Source: Bradyrhizobium sp. Arg816
GTDB lineage: Bacteria; Pseudomonadota; Alphaproteobacteria; Rhizobiales; Xanthobacteraceae
Reading direction: 5' to 3'
Length of the DNA: 64,000 nt
Assembly (NCBI RefSeq): GCF_029989365.1
Contig: NZ_JAPRAQ010000007.1
Span: 124,001 to 188,000 of the forward strand
Part shown: one piece after another, positions 34,452 through 42,459 of the stretch
Layout of the letters: the number at the start of each line of letters is the position of its first letter
Numbering within the stretch: the first letter of the stretch is position 1
Made by a program: the position numbers and the translations under genes
Notes under the pieces: model-generated
The model's database searches: none
What the model saw: only the letters and a program-made list of their open reading frames with translations
Told to the model about the DNA's origin: nothing

Positions 34452-35069
34452 CTAACTCCGGGCACGCCGCAGCTCAGCTTCCAATCGCTCCCTCTCCTTA
34501 TTCCAGCGATCGTCTTCGGTTTGCGATCTCTTCTCGAGAGCCTCAACCTGGGCCTGGATGGCGGCGGCCCGCTTCAGGTGCTCCTGCTCCGCCTTGTCCA
34601 GCGCGGCCTGCGCCTTGTCGACCGCCTGCTGACGGCGCTCACGCTCTTTCTGCCTGGCGGCCTCTTCCCTTGCCGACTCACTTTCCCGGCGCCTCTCCTC
34701 CCGTTCGTAGGCAAGCGCGGCCTTCCGCTCCGCCGCCTTGTCGAGGGGACGCGAGGAAGGCTTCTTCGCCATAGCGCTCTTCGATTTGCGGGCGGCTTTC
34801 GTCGATCTTCTGTCCCCGCCGAGATCGGCGGGCAGTTCGGCTTGCTCGCTGAAGGCTCCGTCGGATCCGACCGGGCGCCTGAGAACGACGCCAGGCTTCT
34901 TCATGGCCGCAGCGATGACGTCCGGATCGTCGCTTTCCTTCGCCGCGCCCTGGTGGAATAGATTGCTGTTGGCGCCCCAGGCTTCGAGGGCCGCCTTCAT
35001 AGAGGGAGCGGCGATCGCCAGATCGTAGAAGCCGAGCGAAGTCTGGTAGGTCTTCAGTTTTCTCGCCAT
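34452..35069 (-). CDS. TolA-annotated coiled-coil protein of the end-joining neighbourhood (copy 2)
   Basis: A 205-residue paralogue of 10054-10656. The N-terminus (ARKLKTYQTSLGFYDLAIAAPSMKAALEAWG..SNLFHQG) is over 70 percent identical by eye, and the charged coiled coil from about residue 90 is more diverged. No signal peptide or membrane segment. It lies between the ligase and ku, on the ku strand. Despite the usual TolA label, a role near DNA ends or in stress is more likely. Confidence 0.7.
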   Translation of the reverse strand: MARKLKTYQTSLGFYDLAIAAPSMKAALEAWGANSNLFHQGAAKESDDPDVIAAAMKKPGVVLRRPVGSDGAFSEQAELPADLGGDRRSTKAARKSKSAMAKKPSSRPLDKAAERKAALAYEREERRRESESAREEAARQKERERRQQAVDKAQAALDKAEQEHLKRAAAIQAQVEALEKRSQTEDDRWNKERERLEAELRRARS

Positions 35070-35205
35070 GACACTTCCCGCCTACCGACGCGATCATTTG
35101 ATCCGTCATTCAGTCTACCTCGCGAGCAGGGGTTCTTCGAAGCGAGCGCACCAGCGCAGTCGGTAAAAGTAGCTTCCCCGGCGACACCGGATGCTTCACG
35201 ACGGG

Positions 35206-36140
35206 CTAGGCCGACTTTCGCTGCGGCTTTGCGGCCGGCTTTTTCGCTGCGCCCTCCTTCGCCGTTTTTTTGCCGGCGATTGGCATCAGCATTTCCTTCT
35301 GCCCGGCCACCGCCTTGCGCGGCTTCTTGGCCGTCTTCTTCGGAGCCTCTGTCGGGCTCGTCGCCTCTCGTCCGATGCTCTTGCGCAGCGCATCCATCAG
35401 GTCGACGACGTTCTCGCCTCGAGGACGCGCTTTCGCGGTGATGGGTTTGCCGGCGCGCTTCTGATTGATGAGATCGATGAGGGCGGTTTCGTACTGGTCT
35501 TCGAATTTGTCCGGCTCGAAATGGCCCGCCTTCTGATTGACGATGTGCTTGGCGAGATCAAGCATGTCCTTGGCAACTTTGACATCCTGAATGTCGTCGA
35601 AATACTCATCAGCGGGACGTACTTCGTAGGGGTAGCGCAGCAGCGTGCCCATCAGTCCCTTGTCGAGAGGCTCGAGCGCGATGATGTGCTCGCGATTGGT
35701 CAGCACCACACGGCCGATTGCGACCTTGTTCATCTCGCGGATGGTTTCCCGAATGACGGCGAAGGCATCGTGCCCAACTTTACCGTCCGGACGCGAATGA
35801 GATATCGCGGATCGATCTCGCTGCGGTCGACGAACTCGTCGATCTCGATGGTTCGCGTCGATTCCAGCGCGACGTTCTCAAGCTCCTCCTTGGTCACCTC
35901 GATGAAGGTATCGGTATCGACCTTGTAGCCCTTGACGATGTCCTCGTTGTCGACCTCCTCGCCGGTGTCGGCGTCGACCTTGGCGTACTTGATCCGATGG
36001 CCGGTCTTTCGGTTCAACTGGTTGAAAGAGACCTTTTCGGATTCCGAGGTGGCCGGATAGAGCGCGACCGGACAGGCGACGAGGGAGAGACGCAGGAAGC
36101 CTTTCCAGTTGGCGCGGGGGCCATCGCGGGGGAACTCCAT
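35206..36140 (-). pseudogene. ku: ku gene with an internal 13-nt deletion
   Basis: The 5' part (from ATG 36140) gives PRANWKGFLRLSLVACPVALYPATSESEKVSFNQLN ... TRTIEIDEFVDRSEIDPRYLIR. The 3' part, in another frame, gives RPDGKVGHDAFAVIRETIREMNKVAIGRVVLTNREHII ... and a long Lys/Ala tail. Between them the family has about PYYIV; 13 nt are missing near 35806-35815. The length 935 bp is 3n+2. As written the product ends about 25 residues after the break and lacks the core and C-terminal arm. This is a larger lesion than a base-calling slip. Confidence 0.8.
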
Positions 36141-36265
36141 TACTGAGGTCGGATTCAAGACGAACGGCCCGCCTTGGTTCCGACATCGGGCCTCGTCCAA
36201 CAGGCTGATTTTTCTCATCCAGGTCCTTGGACGGACTTTTGTTCATGTTATGTTCTAATCGAGAA

Positions 36266-36630
36266 ATGACTGACCGACCCGCAAGCTGGCGCATGCCCAC
36301 CCCGAAGCAGATGGAAAAGCTGGCAGCCGAAGCCGCCCGTAGGCCAAGTCCCTCCACTGCGGCACGGATGCGCCGCTTCCGGCCGAATACTGGGAATCCG
36401 TCCTCAGAGACCCTCGCGCTGGCAAGACCGGGGCCCAGATGCGGCAGCGACGTCTCTCCGAAATTCAGCGCCACGTGCTGCGCGTCTCCTGCCGCCGCTT
36501 CGAGCGGACCGTGGAAATCCAGACCGCCGATGCCGTTCGACTGTATGGCGTCACCGCGCTCTGGAAGGACGTCGCGCAGCGGCTGCCCGCACGGCGATGT
36601 TGGCGTCTTCCCCGGAACATCAACCTGTAA
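36266..36630 (+). pseudogene. conserved hypothetical gene divergent from ku, frameshifted
   Basis: The start MTDRPASWRMPTPKQMEKLAAEAARR is followed, after a one-base shift near 36342, by LPAEYWESVLRDPRAGKTGAQMRQRRLSEIQRHVLRVSCRRFERTVEIQTADAVRLYG and ALWKDVAQRL. These are parts of one Rhizobiales protein family of unknown function with a Cys-containing fold. The expected end (RTGRHEDDGCWP-like) is replaced where the next ORF begins at 36597, so the 3' end is also truncated at the boundary with phage-like genes. Confidence 0.55.
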
Positions 36631-37040
36631 CCTCCGTGTGCGCCGGGGAGGATGTCAGCATTGATCCAGTTGAGCGCTGGAAGCGTGAAGCAGACGAGCA
36701 AGAGGCGCGCTTTGAGCGAAAACGTGCAAGGGATCGGCGTGAACAGCAACGTGATCTTCGCCGGGAGGCCATCACTGCGCTTGCAGCAAGAGTGGAGCGG
36801 AATGAAGAAGGCTTGGTAGCAGCACTACAGGCGATGACGCGGATGGCGAACAATGCGGCGGACACCATCGAGCGGTTACAGAACGACGTGAAGGTTCTAT
36901 GCGGAAGGGTCGTCGAGTTAGAACAGCGGCAAACCAATCTAGAAGCCCGATTGGCCTCCGCAGAAATGAAGAATATCGAGATGCGCGAAGCGCTCATAGA
37001 GCGCAAGGTTGGCCTCCCTAGCCTGCGAGCAGTGCAATGA
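36597..37040 (+). CDS. coiled-coil hypothetical protein (phage-like)
   Basis: A 147-residue protein, mostly one long charged coiled coil (EADEQEARFERKRARDRREQQRDLRREAI ... NNAADTIERLQNDVKVLCGRVVELEQRQTNLEARLASAEMKN). The exact start is uncertain because the first 20 codons overlap the broken upstream gene. Its stop overlaps the next ATG (ATGA). The company of a small terminase suggests a phage remnant. Confidence 0.5.
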   Translation: MLASSPEHQPVTSVCAGEDVSIDPVERWKREADEQEARFERKRARDRREQQRDLRREAITALAARVERNEEGLVAALQAMTRMANNAADTIERLQNDVKVLCGRVVELEQRQTNLEARLASAEMKNIEMREALIERKVGLPSLRAVQ

Positions 37041-37366
37041 ACAGGCAACGGACCCTCCTCATCCAGGCAGAAGCGAGGGACCTCCTTGTGCGTAGCTGGA
37101 TTGTTCAGCTCCGCAGATTGGCCGACGAAGTTGCCGCGAGCTACGAAGCATGGAGTGAACAACAGTTGGTGCGCGGCAGCAGCATCCTGCTCGACGAGTG
37201 CATGTCGAGCTACAAACGCGATGCGCTACCACGCAACGAAGATAGCTCACCACACAGCAGCGATGAGTGCGGGGGAAGTGTTCGACGTGACTGTAAACGG
37301 CCGGGGGGGGGACTGCCGGAACCTAGCGATCGGATCGCGCTCTTCCCGGCCCGCAGGGCGTTTTGA
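37037..37366 (+). CDS. hypothetical protein, weakly supported
   Basis: Starts at an ATG overlapping the previous stop. Residues 1-70 (LLIQAEARDLLVRSWIVQLRRLADEVAASYEAWSEQQL) look coding and helical. The rest is Arg/Pro-rich and may be out of frame: another frame from 37263 (SAGEVFDVTVNGRG) looks more protein-like and runs into the terminase gene. A run of nine G at 37303-37311 lies in this stretch. Confidence 0.35.
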   Translation: MNRQRTLLIQAEARDLLVRSWIVQLRRLADEVAASYEAWSEQQLVRGSSILLDECMSSYKRDALPRNEDSSPHSSDECGGSVRRDCKRPGGGLPEPSDRIALFPARRAF

Positions 37367-37406
37367 GTTTTCTGACCTTAGATTAAACCGACCAGAGAAA
37401 AAGTTC

Positions 37407-37793
37407 ATGCAGACTGGCCGCAAGGGAAACAAGCAACTCGCTACGCAAGCGAATATGAACGGTCAACGCTCGACCGCACCCGCTGATCTCACAAAACGTG
37501 AGCGTGAAGTCTTCAAACAGGTCGTGGACAGTGTGAGCAGCAAGCACTTTGCGCCACATCAGAAAATCCTCATCTGCACATATGCGCGGGCGACTGTGCG
37601 ACTGGAGCAGATGTCTTCCGACGACCCAAAGTTCGTCGAACTCGCGCGGCTCCAATACAGTTGCGCTACGCGATTGCGCTTGACACCGCAGGCATTGGCC
37701 GATGCCAAGGTGCTCGGCCGTGCGCAGTACGACCGGCAACAGAGCCCGCTGGACGAATTCGTGGAGCAACTGCAAAATGGTGGATCGCACTGA
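37407..37793 (+). CDS. phage terminase small subunit (P27 family-like)
   Basis: A 128-residue protein: MQTGRKGNKQLATQANMNGQRSTAPADLTKREREVFKQVV, then PHQKILICTYARATVRLEQM and ATRLRLTPQALADAKVLGRAQ. This is the helical pattern of P27-type small terminases, which recognise phage DNA for packaging. No large terminase or structural gene follows, so it is an isolated remnant or part of a satellite. The next ORF overlaps its end by 17 bp. Confidence 0.6.
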   Translation: MQTGRKGNKQLATQANMNGQRSTAPADLTKREREVFKQVVDSVSSKHFAPHQKILICTYARATVRLEQMSSDDPKFVELARLQYSCATRLRLTPQALADAKVLGRAQYDRQQSPLDEFVEQLQNGGSH

Positions 37794-38094
37794 GGATCAT
37801 GATTGCCTACAACTGTGTCTTGAGACGCTCCTGAACGACCGCGAGCGCCGTGAACAGATGAAGGTCAAGCTGGCTCATGAAGAACCCGAGGCGGTCGCGC
37901 ACTTCGCCTGCTACGTTCTGCAAAGCAAAAATCTACATCTCATGCCGTGGCAAAGTCCGCCGGTCTGGATCGACGACCCCGACGCAGTCGGCAAGGATGA
38001 CGTGAACTACAATGCGGCGCTGCTGACGAAGAAGATGCTGGCCAAGGGCATCTCGAGGTTTCACCCGGATCCGCTGGCGCCGCTGAAGCGATGA
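37777..38094 (+). CDS. hypothetical protein following the small terminase
   Basis: A 105-residue protein, start overlapping the terminase end. It contains HDCLQLCLETLLNDRERREQMKVKLAHEEPEAVAHFACYVLQ and MPWQSPPVWIDDPD, with no membrane segment. Phage-like by position; family not recognised. It ends convergently with the minus-strand block that begins at 38113. Confidence 0.5.
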   Translation: MVDRTEDHDCLQLCLETLLNDRERREQMKVKLAHEEPEAVAHFACYVLQSKNLHLMPWQSPPVWIDDPDAVGKDDVNYNAALLTKKMLAKGISRFHPDPLAPLKR

Positions 38095-38112
38095 GCAGAT
38101 CGCTTTTCACAT

Positions 38113-38781
38113 TCATTTTGACGCGTTCAGGTAGTAGAAGATTCTCGTGTAGAACAGTTGGGTGTAATTCTGCCATGCCTTGATATTGAAGTGGAACGTC
38201 TGGTCTGAGCAATTCATATTGCCGACAGCAACCGTTCCGTTCCACTCCGTTGCTTGAAACGTGCACATGTTTGTAGTGCGGTCCAGATCCAACCTAGCTC
38301 CTGTTGCGGTTGCTTCGGCCTGCTCTCGTCTTTTGATAGTCTCTTTCAAGCTCTTATCATCAATGCCGGGTGGCACCTCGGGCAAAGTGCTCTCGATTAC
38401 TTTGTACCGGATCGAGTTTTTAGTATCCGTTTTTGCATCGTCAACTTGATCCATTGAATATGTGCTCGAAAACTCGCAGCCTTTTTCTGGCAAACCAAAA
38501 TCACCATCGATATTTCCACGCCGCGGCTTCTGTCGATAGCAGAGCGTAATCCCCCCATCCTCACCAAACCCATAAGTCTTGATGATGATCTTTGACGCGT
38601 CACCGACTGAATTATGGATCAACGACATATTTGCCAGTTCGGGCTTGATTTCTGCCAGACACACACAGCCATTCGGTACAGCGAACCAATAGCTGGCCAC
38701 TTCAAGCGCGAGGTAGCCTAAAGCAATAACGATTGCCCATATGAGATAGGGCTTAGCTTTCACTAATAGCGCGTTGTTCAT
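38113..38781 (-). CDS. hypothetical protein with N-terminal membrane anchor
   Basis: A 222-residue protein from ATG 38781. Residues about 10-35 (YLIWAIVIALGYLALEVASYWFAV) form a membrane anchor, and the rest is a polar, probably periplasmic domain with several Cys (CVCL, CYR, CEF, MCTF, MNC). No family recognised. Base composition is clearly AT-richer than the stress genes around the region, suggesting recent transfer. It is the last of six minus-strand genes. Confidence 0.55.
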   Translation of the reverse strand: MNNALLVKAKPYLIWAIVIALGYLALEVASYWFAVPNGCVCLAEIKPELANMSLIHNSVGDASKIIIKTYGFGEDGGITLCYRQKPRRGNIDGDFGLPEKGCEFSSTYSMDQVDDAKTDTKNSIRYKVIESTLPEVPPGIDDKSLKETIKRREQAEATATGARLDLDRTTNMCTFQATEWNGTVAVGNMNCSDQTFHFNIKAWQNYTQLFYTRIFYYLNASK

Positions 38782-38865
38782 GCTGACCAACTTGTGAGAG
38801 CGGGCGGCGGACACCTTGACGGTGAAACCTCTCGTGGGGCTCCTCGATGTCGGTGATCTATTGGG

Positions 38866-39123
38866 TTACGACAAACGCTTGCGGTGCATGCGTTTCGTCC
38901 CGTCAAAATTGTGGCCGAACCGACAGCCAGGATTGTTTTCGTAGTGCTCAAAATGAGCAGCTTGGCCGTTCGTACCCGCCGCGTGCACTCTAACCTGCCC
39001 GTGACATTCAGGGCATCGCTTCTTTCGGTCTTTGTCCAGTCTGAGTGCTTCATCCAGAGAGATGGCCTGCCAGCCATTTCGCACCCACAGTTCAACTTGG
39101 TCCCAATTCTTGTTGGAAGCCAT
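38866..39123 (-). CDS. small zinc-ribbon-like protein
   Basis: An 85-residue protein with GGAGAG 5 bp before the ATG. The N-terminus (WDQVELWVRNGWQAISLDEAL) is followed by a likely metal site: CPECHGQVRVH ... AAHFEHYENNPGCRFGHNF. Spacing of Cys and His resembles the N-terminal zinc finger of CoiA-type nuclease proteins. Probably nucleic acid-binding; function unknown. Confidence 0.55.
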   Translation of the reverse strand: MASNKNWDQVELWVRNGWQAISLDEALRLDKDRKKRCPECHGQVRVHAAGTNGQAAHFEHYENNPGCRFGHNFDGTKRMHRKRLS

Positions 39124-39188
39124 TTGATCTCTCCGTGTCGCGGGCTGTAACTCGCTAGTCCTGCATCTTCACGTTCAGTGGACAGGCA

Positions 39189-39491
39189 CTAGCATTCAAT
39201 TCTCCCACGTGTAGCGACGCACTTTCTAACCAATTCCCTCACTTCATCTTCATCCAAATATCCAAGCTTTTCGACCAACTCCTTCACCTCATCTTCGTCT
39301 AAAAACCCTTTGCTTGAAACCTCATCCGCGGCGATATTTTCGACCGCTTTCTTGAATTGCTTGTCAGTAAGCCAGCTTTTTGCAGTCATGCCCTTAACGT
39401 TTATCGCTGGGTTGACATATTGATAGATGAGAACCCCTGAATTCAGCAGCGAGATGACTAGACAAACCGGTACGATCCATTTGCTCGACAT
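39189..39491 (-). CDS. small membrane-anchored protein with an internal repeat
   Basis: A 100-residue protein with an N-terminal helix (IVPVCLVISLLNSGVLIYQYV). Near its C-terminus there is a short duplicated acidic unit: GFLDEDEVKELVEK then GYLDEDEVRELVRK. The last residues are polar with two Cys. No family recognised. Confidence 0.45.
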   Translation of the reverse strand: MSSKWIVPVCLVISLLNSGVLIYQYVNPAINVKGMTAKSWLTDKQFKKAVENIAADEVSSKGFLDEDEVKELVEKLGYLDEDEVRELVRKCVATRGRIEC

Positions 39492-39549
39492 TCCTTGTGC
39501 CCTTCTTCTCTCCCTGCACGTTCGACGGCATCGAAGGCTCTTAGGTTGA

Positions 39550-39930
39550 TTAGCCTACAGGCTTACTGCAAATCATGCGCTCGATTCCACTGTGTGGTCG
39601 ATCCAAACCCGGTGGGCCGGGCATCACTTCCTTCGTAAAGGTAATCTTTGAAGTGCGATCTAGTCTGAATGAGCGCGCCCCCGGCAAATTTCCGGACTTG
39701 CTAAATCCGGCCAGTTGATGCCCGTTAAGGATGACGTCGCCGCGCTTGGTATAACCGAGATACCGAGGCACAAATGTTCTCTCACCTTCGTCCGCACGGT
39801 AGACAAGGCGAACGACCCATTCGTTTTTGATCGCTTCGCATATTGCGGCCTGGTCAAATGGTTGAGCAAAAGCCGCACTCGCTATCAGGCAGGCTAGGAC
39901 CGAAGCTCCCGCTGTCAAATGACGTAGCAT
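39550..39930 (-). CDS. secreted protein with a WYL-like beta domain
   Basis: A 126-residue protein with a signal peptide (VLACLIASAAFAQ). The mature part, RLVYRADEGERTFVPRYLGYTKRGDVILNGHQLAGFS...ARSFRLDRTSKITFT, resembles the ligand-binding WYL fold (Y-R, R-x-V-x-P, RxFRLDRI) normally found in cytoplasmic regulators. Export of such a domain would be unusual. The similarity is by eye and modest. Confidence 0.5.
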   Translation of the reverse strand: MLRHLTAGASVLACLIASAAFAQPFDQAAICEAIKNEWVVRLVYRADEGERTFVPRYLGYTKRGDVILNGHQLAGFSKSGNLPGARSFRLDRTSKITFTKEVMPGPPGLDRPHSGIERMICSKPVG

Positions 39931-39994
39931 TTGGGTGCACCACGCATCCTGTTGCTCGTTCGCGATGTTCGAGGCATTAGCGTTTCTGAGCCGA

Positions 39995-40869
39995 TTAGGT
40001 GAGCAGGCCATTCGCTCGCGCTTTGCCGATAAGATATGACACAAACGCCGCGCAGGCCCCGAACATGAACAGGGCGTCGGTTTCGTCCACCTTTGCCGCG
40101 CTGTCATCCAACAGCGCGTGACGTATACCTTTTTCATCGCTGGTGTAGTTATACAGAGAGTTGAACCCGTTCTTCATCGCCGGATGGATCGCAATCTTCT
40201 GCTCCAGTTTCTTGAGCGCCTTGGTGAGAATGTCGGCGGAAGGATCCAGCGTCTTGCCAGCTGCTTCGACAGCGTGAATGCTTTCGCGGATGCTGTCGGC
40301 ATATGTCCCAGCGGTCAGATGACTTGCAGCATTGCGGAGGTGGGCGCGCGCACCGTTGAACTGACTGGCAGTGAGGTCAGCGAACGCTTTTCAATGGTTT
40401 GGTGTTCGGCATCTGAGGCAACTGGGCAGATCACCTTTTTGTCGACTACGCGATAGGCCACACGGCAATACTTCAAAACCCGCTCAATGTGGTCTGCAAA
40501 TGCCGGTGGGGACGCTGGATGCTTAAGCACGAACTCCAGCCAGCCAAAGACAGCAATGTAATCGCCCTTCTCAAAAACTGCCCGCACCTTCTTCGTGAGC
40601 TTCTTCGCGTCGTTTTCGAAATCATCGACCATCCCGTCCTGTCGCCAAACGAACTCGTCCCTCAGAATGGTCGACCACGGCTTGTCGAACGAGTTCGAGG
40701 CATAGTCGTTGTGCCGCTCTACATCGCTCAGAAATTTGTGGATGCGCTCCCACAACAGCGCCCGCAACTTGGCCGATATTTCGCGCAACTGAAGTTGTGA
40801 CGGCAACGGCGCAACGCCCTCCGCCTGCTCAAAGGAGAGCCTTTTGCGTTCTTCAATGTCGGTAGTCAC
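39995..40869 (-). pseudogene. AbiJ-NTD4-like abortive infection protein, frameshifted
   Basis: The N-terminal half (GTG 40869 with AGAGGA upstream) reads LREISAKLRALLWERIHKFLSD, GMVDDFENDAKKLTKKVRAVFEKGDYIAVFGWLEFVLKH, AYRVVDKKVICPVASDAEHQTIEK, the AbiJ N-terminal domain 4 pattern. One base is missing from an A run near 40392 (GAAAAGCG). In the next frame the C-terminal domain continues without a break: DLTASQFNGARAHLRNAASHLTAG ... KTLDPSADILTKALKKLEQK ... SDEKGIRHALL, a HEPN-like helical ending, with the stop at 39995. Restored length would be 291 residues. Related proteins act in phage defence. Confidence 0.65.
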
Positions 40870-40970
40870 CGATGTTCCTCTCGGATAAGCATTTGGCGAG
40901 AGCTTGCTTACCGGCAGGCCGAAGCGTAGCGCGGTGTGCTTGCTAGGTGCGGGCGAATTCGCGTTTGTGC

Positions 40971-41699
40971 TCAGAACGGTATGTCATCGTCCATTTCCGC
41001 AATGGCTTTGGCTCTTTTACTTGCTGGCGGGGGAAGACGCTTTGGTTCCTCCGGCTTCTTGCTCGGTGGTGGTAGCTGTTTGGTCTGTTCTGTCTCTTGA
41101 CGGACCCCAAGGATCGCGGCGGCAAGTTTGGCCCACTTCCATGCGGGCTCCATTTCCTTGGCAGCCTCGCCACCAGTATTCGCCAACGATAAAACTAAAT
41201 CATTGAATTTTTGCAGGGCTGTGCGATCGCGGTCGAGCTCGGCCAAGAACGCATTGAGTTTGTCTAGCAGGCGCTCCTTCTTCGCTATGACGAGCGACGA
41301 TGCGTCGATGATTTCTTTAATTTTGCTCACATAGGCTCGCAGATGCTTCTTCTCATCGGCATCAAGCGGCAATGCATACGCCGGTCCCACGCGAATGTGG
41401 CTGATCTGGATGCGAACTGTGTAGGCGTCGACGGTCTGCCTGAAGCGCTTGTAGTCTTCGTAGACGTCGGTTGCCCCATCATTCGGGACGGTAAAGAAAT
41501 CCAAGAAATCAAGTCCCAGCGCCTCGGCGGTGGCCAAGGTGTGGTTCATGTATTCGATGATGTAGTGGTTCGACGCGCCGCCACTTTGAGTATCTTCCAA
41601 ATCCCGCTCCAAGATTTCGCGGAATTTTCGTTCCAGGCGCACGAAGGCCATGTCCGGCGGACAATCAGCCGCCGCAGCGAAGTCTTCCTCTTTGATCAT
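40971..41699 (-). CDS. hypothetical protein with an SSB-like C-terminal tip (DDDIPF)
   Basis: A 242-residue protein from ATG 41699 (MIKEEDFAAAADCPPDMAF). The first about 190 residues are helical (RLERKFREILERDL, VYEDYKRFRQTVDAYTVRIQIS, AKKERLLDKLNAFLAEL). A Pro/Lys/Glu-rich linker (about 198-232) follows, and the protein ends in MDDDIPF. The linker plus acidic DDDIPF end is the layout of single-stranded DNA-binding protein SSB, whose tip recruits repair and replication enzymes. There is no OB fold here. It is the first gene of the minus-strand block, next to the AbiJ-like gene. Confidence 0.6.
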   Translation of the reverse strand: MIKEEDFAAAADCPPDMAFVRLERKFREILERDLEDTQSGGASNHYIIEYMNHTLATAEALGLDFLDFFTVPNDGATDVYEDYKRFRQTVDAYTVRIQISHIRVGPAYALPLDADEKKHLRAYVSKIKEIIDASSLVIAKKERLLDKLNAFLAELDRDRTALQKFNDLVLSLANTGGEAAKEMEPAWKWAKLAAAILGVRQETEQTKQLPPPSKKPEEPKRLPPPASKRAKAIAEMDDDIPF

Positions 41700-42049
41700 C
41701 GCAAACCCCGAACCCCAACTGCTGGGACTCAATTTGGTAGGGTCACGGGTGGGCCGCAAGAGCCACAACTTTCAATCCACAGGGGGTGGCAATGTGGTCG
41801 GCACAGCCAAGGTTGGGTGTTTTTGTTCGGCACCGCGCCAACCGATACCCGGTTTGTACTTGGTCGGCTATTTGTGCGGAGATGAGTTTTCCAGCTAAGT
41901 GATTGTTTTTGCTGGCGCTCCCTAGGGGAATCGAGGCCCGGCGGCGACGCCGCATCGAACAGGGACATTTGTACGAAAGCCCCTCGAGATCCGCCGAGGG
42001 CTGCTCGGCAACAAGCATCTCTGCTCTGTCCAACCAGGAGCCGATCTTC
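41700..42049. other. 350-bp intergenic region between the unknown block and the stress island
   Basis: No supported gene. It holds the divergent promoters for 41699 (minus) and 42050 (plus); I saw neither a GGAAC nor a TTGAC-N4-GTCA element. Confidence 0.4.
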
Positions 42050-42439
42050 ATGAACCGCACTCGTCCCTTTCTCGCCGCGATTGCCCTGGTTCTGACGACC
42101 CTTGTTCAAGGAGTCGGCCGAGCCGCAGGTCAAGAAATCGCCCTGACGCCCATGGAGTCAAAGGAGGTCGCCAGAGGCTATCGGGCTGAAGCCCTCAAGC
42201 TAAAGCCTGTGATCAGCGACAAGAGTGAGATGATCGGAAGAATCAGCGACTTCATCTTTGGCAAGGATGGCAACATCTACGCCGTCCTCGCGGTCAGCGA
42301 TCTCGTTGGCTCCGGTGGTCATCTCGTCGCGATACCCTTCCGTGGCCTCAAGCTCGACGATCAACGCGGGGAGATCGTGCTTCCAGGCGCCAGCCAGGCA
42401 GCTCTTGGAAAACTGCCAGTCTATCTCAGCAGCCCATAA
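42050..42439 (+). CDS. secreted PRC-barrel domain protein
   Basis: A 129-residue protein with a signal peptide (FLAAIALVLTTLVQGVGRAAGQ). The PRC-barrel domain covers about residues 38-120: KLKPVISDKSEMIGRISDFIFGKDGNIYAVLAVSDLVGSGGHLVAIPF. AGGAG precedes the ATG. A paralogue with the same layout lies at 52073-52546. Exported PRC-barrel proteins are common in stress-regulated loci of Rhizobiales; ligand unknown. Confidence 0.75.
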   Translation: MNRTRPFLAAIALVLTTLVQGVGRAAGQEIALTPMESKEVARGYRAEALKLKPVISDKSEMIGRISDFIFGKDGNIYAVLAVSDLVGSGGHLVAIPFRGLKLDDQRGEIVLPGASQAALGKLPVYLSSP

Positions 42440-42459
42440 CGCCAGTGTGGCTCCTTCCT

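Noticed and set aside
35206..36140. Programmed frameshift in ku
   Set aside because: The break is a 13-nt deletion relative to the family, not a slippery site, so recoding would not restore the lost residues.
37303..37311. Run of nine G as a phase-variation switch
   Set aside because: The surrounding ORFs are themselves doubtful, so there is no clear gene for the tract to switch.
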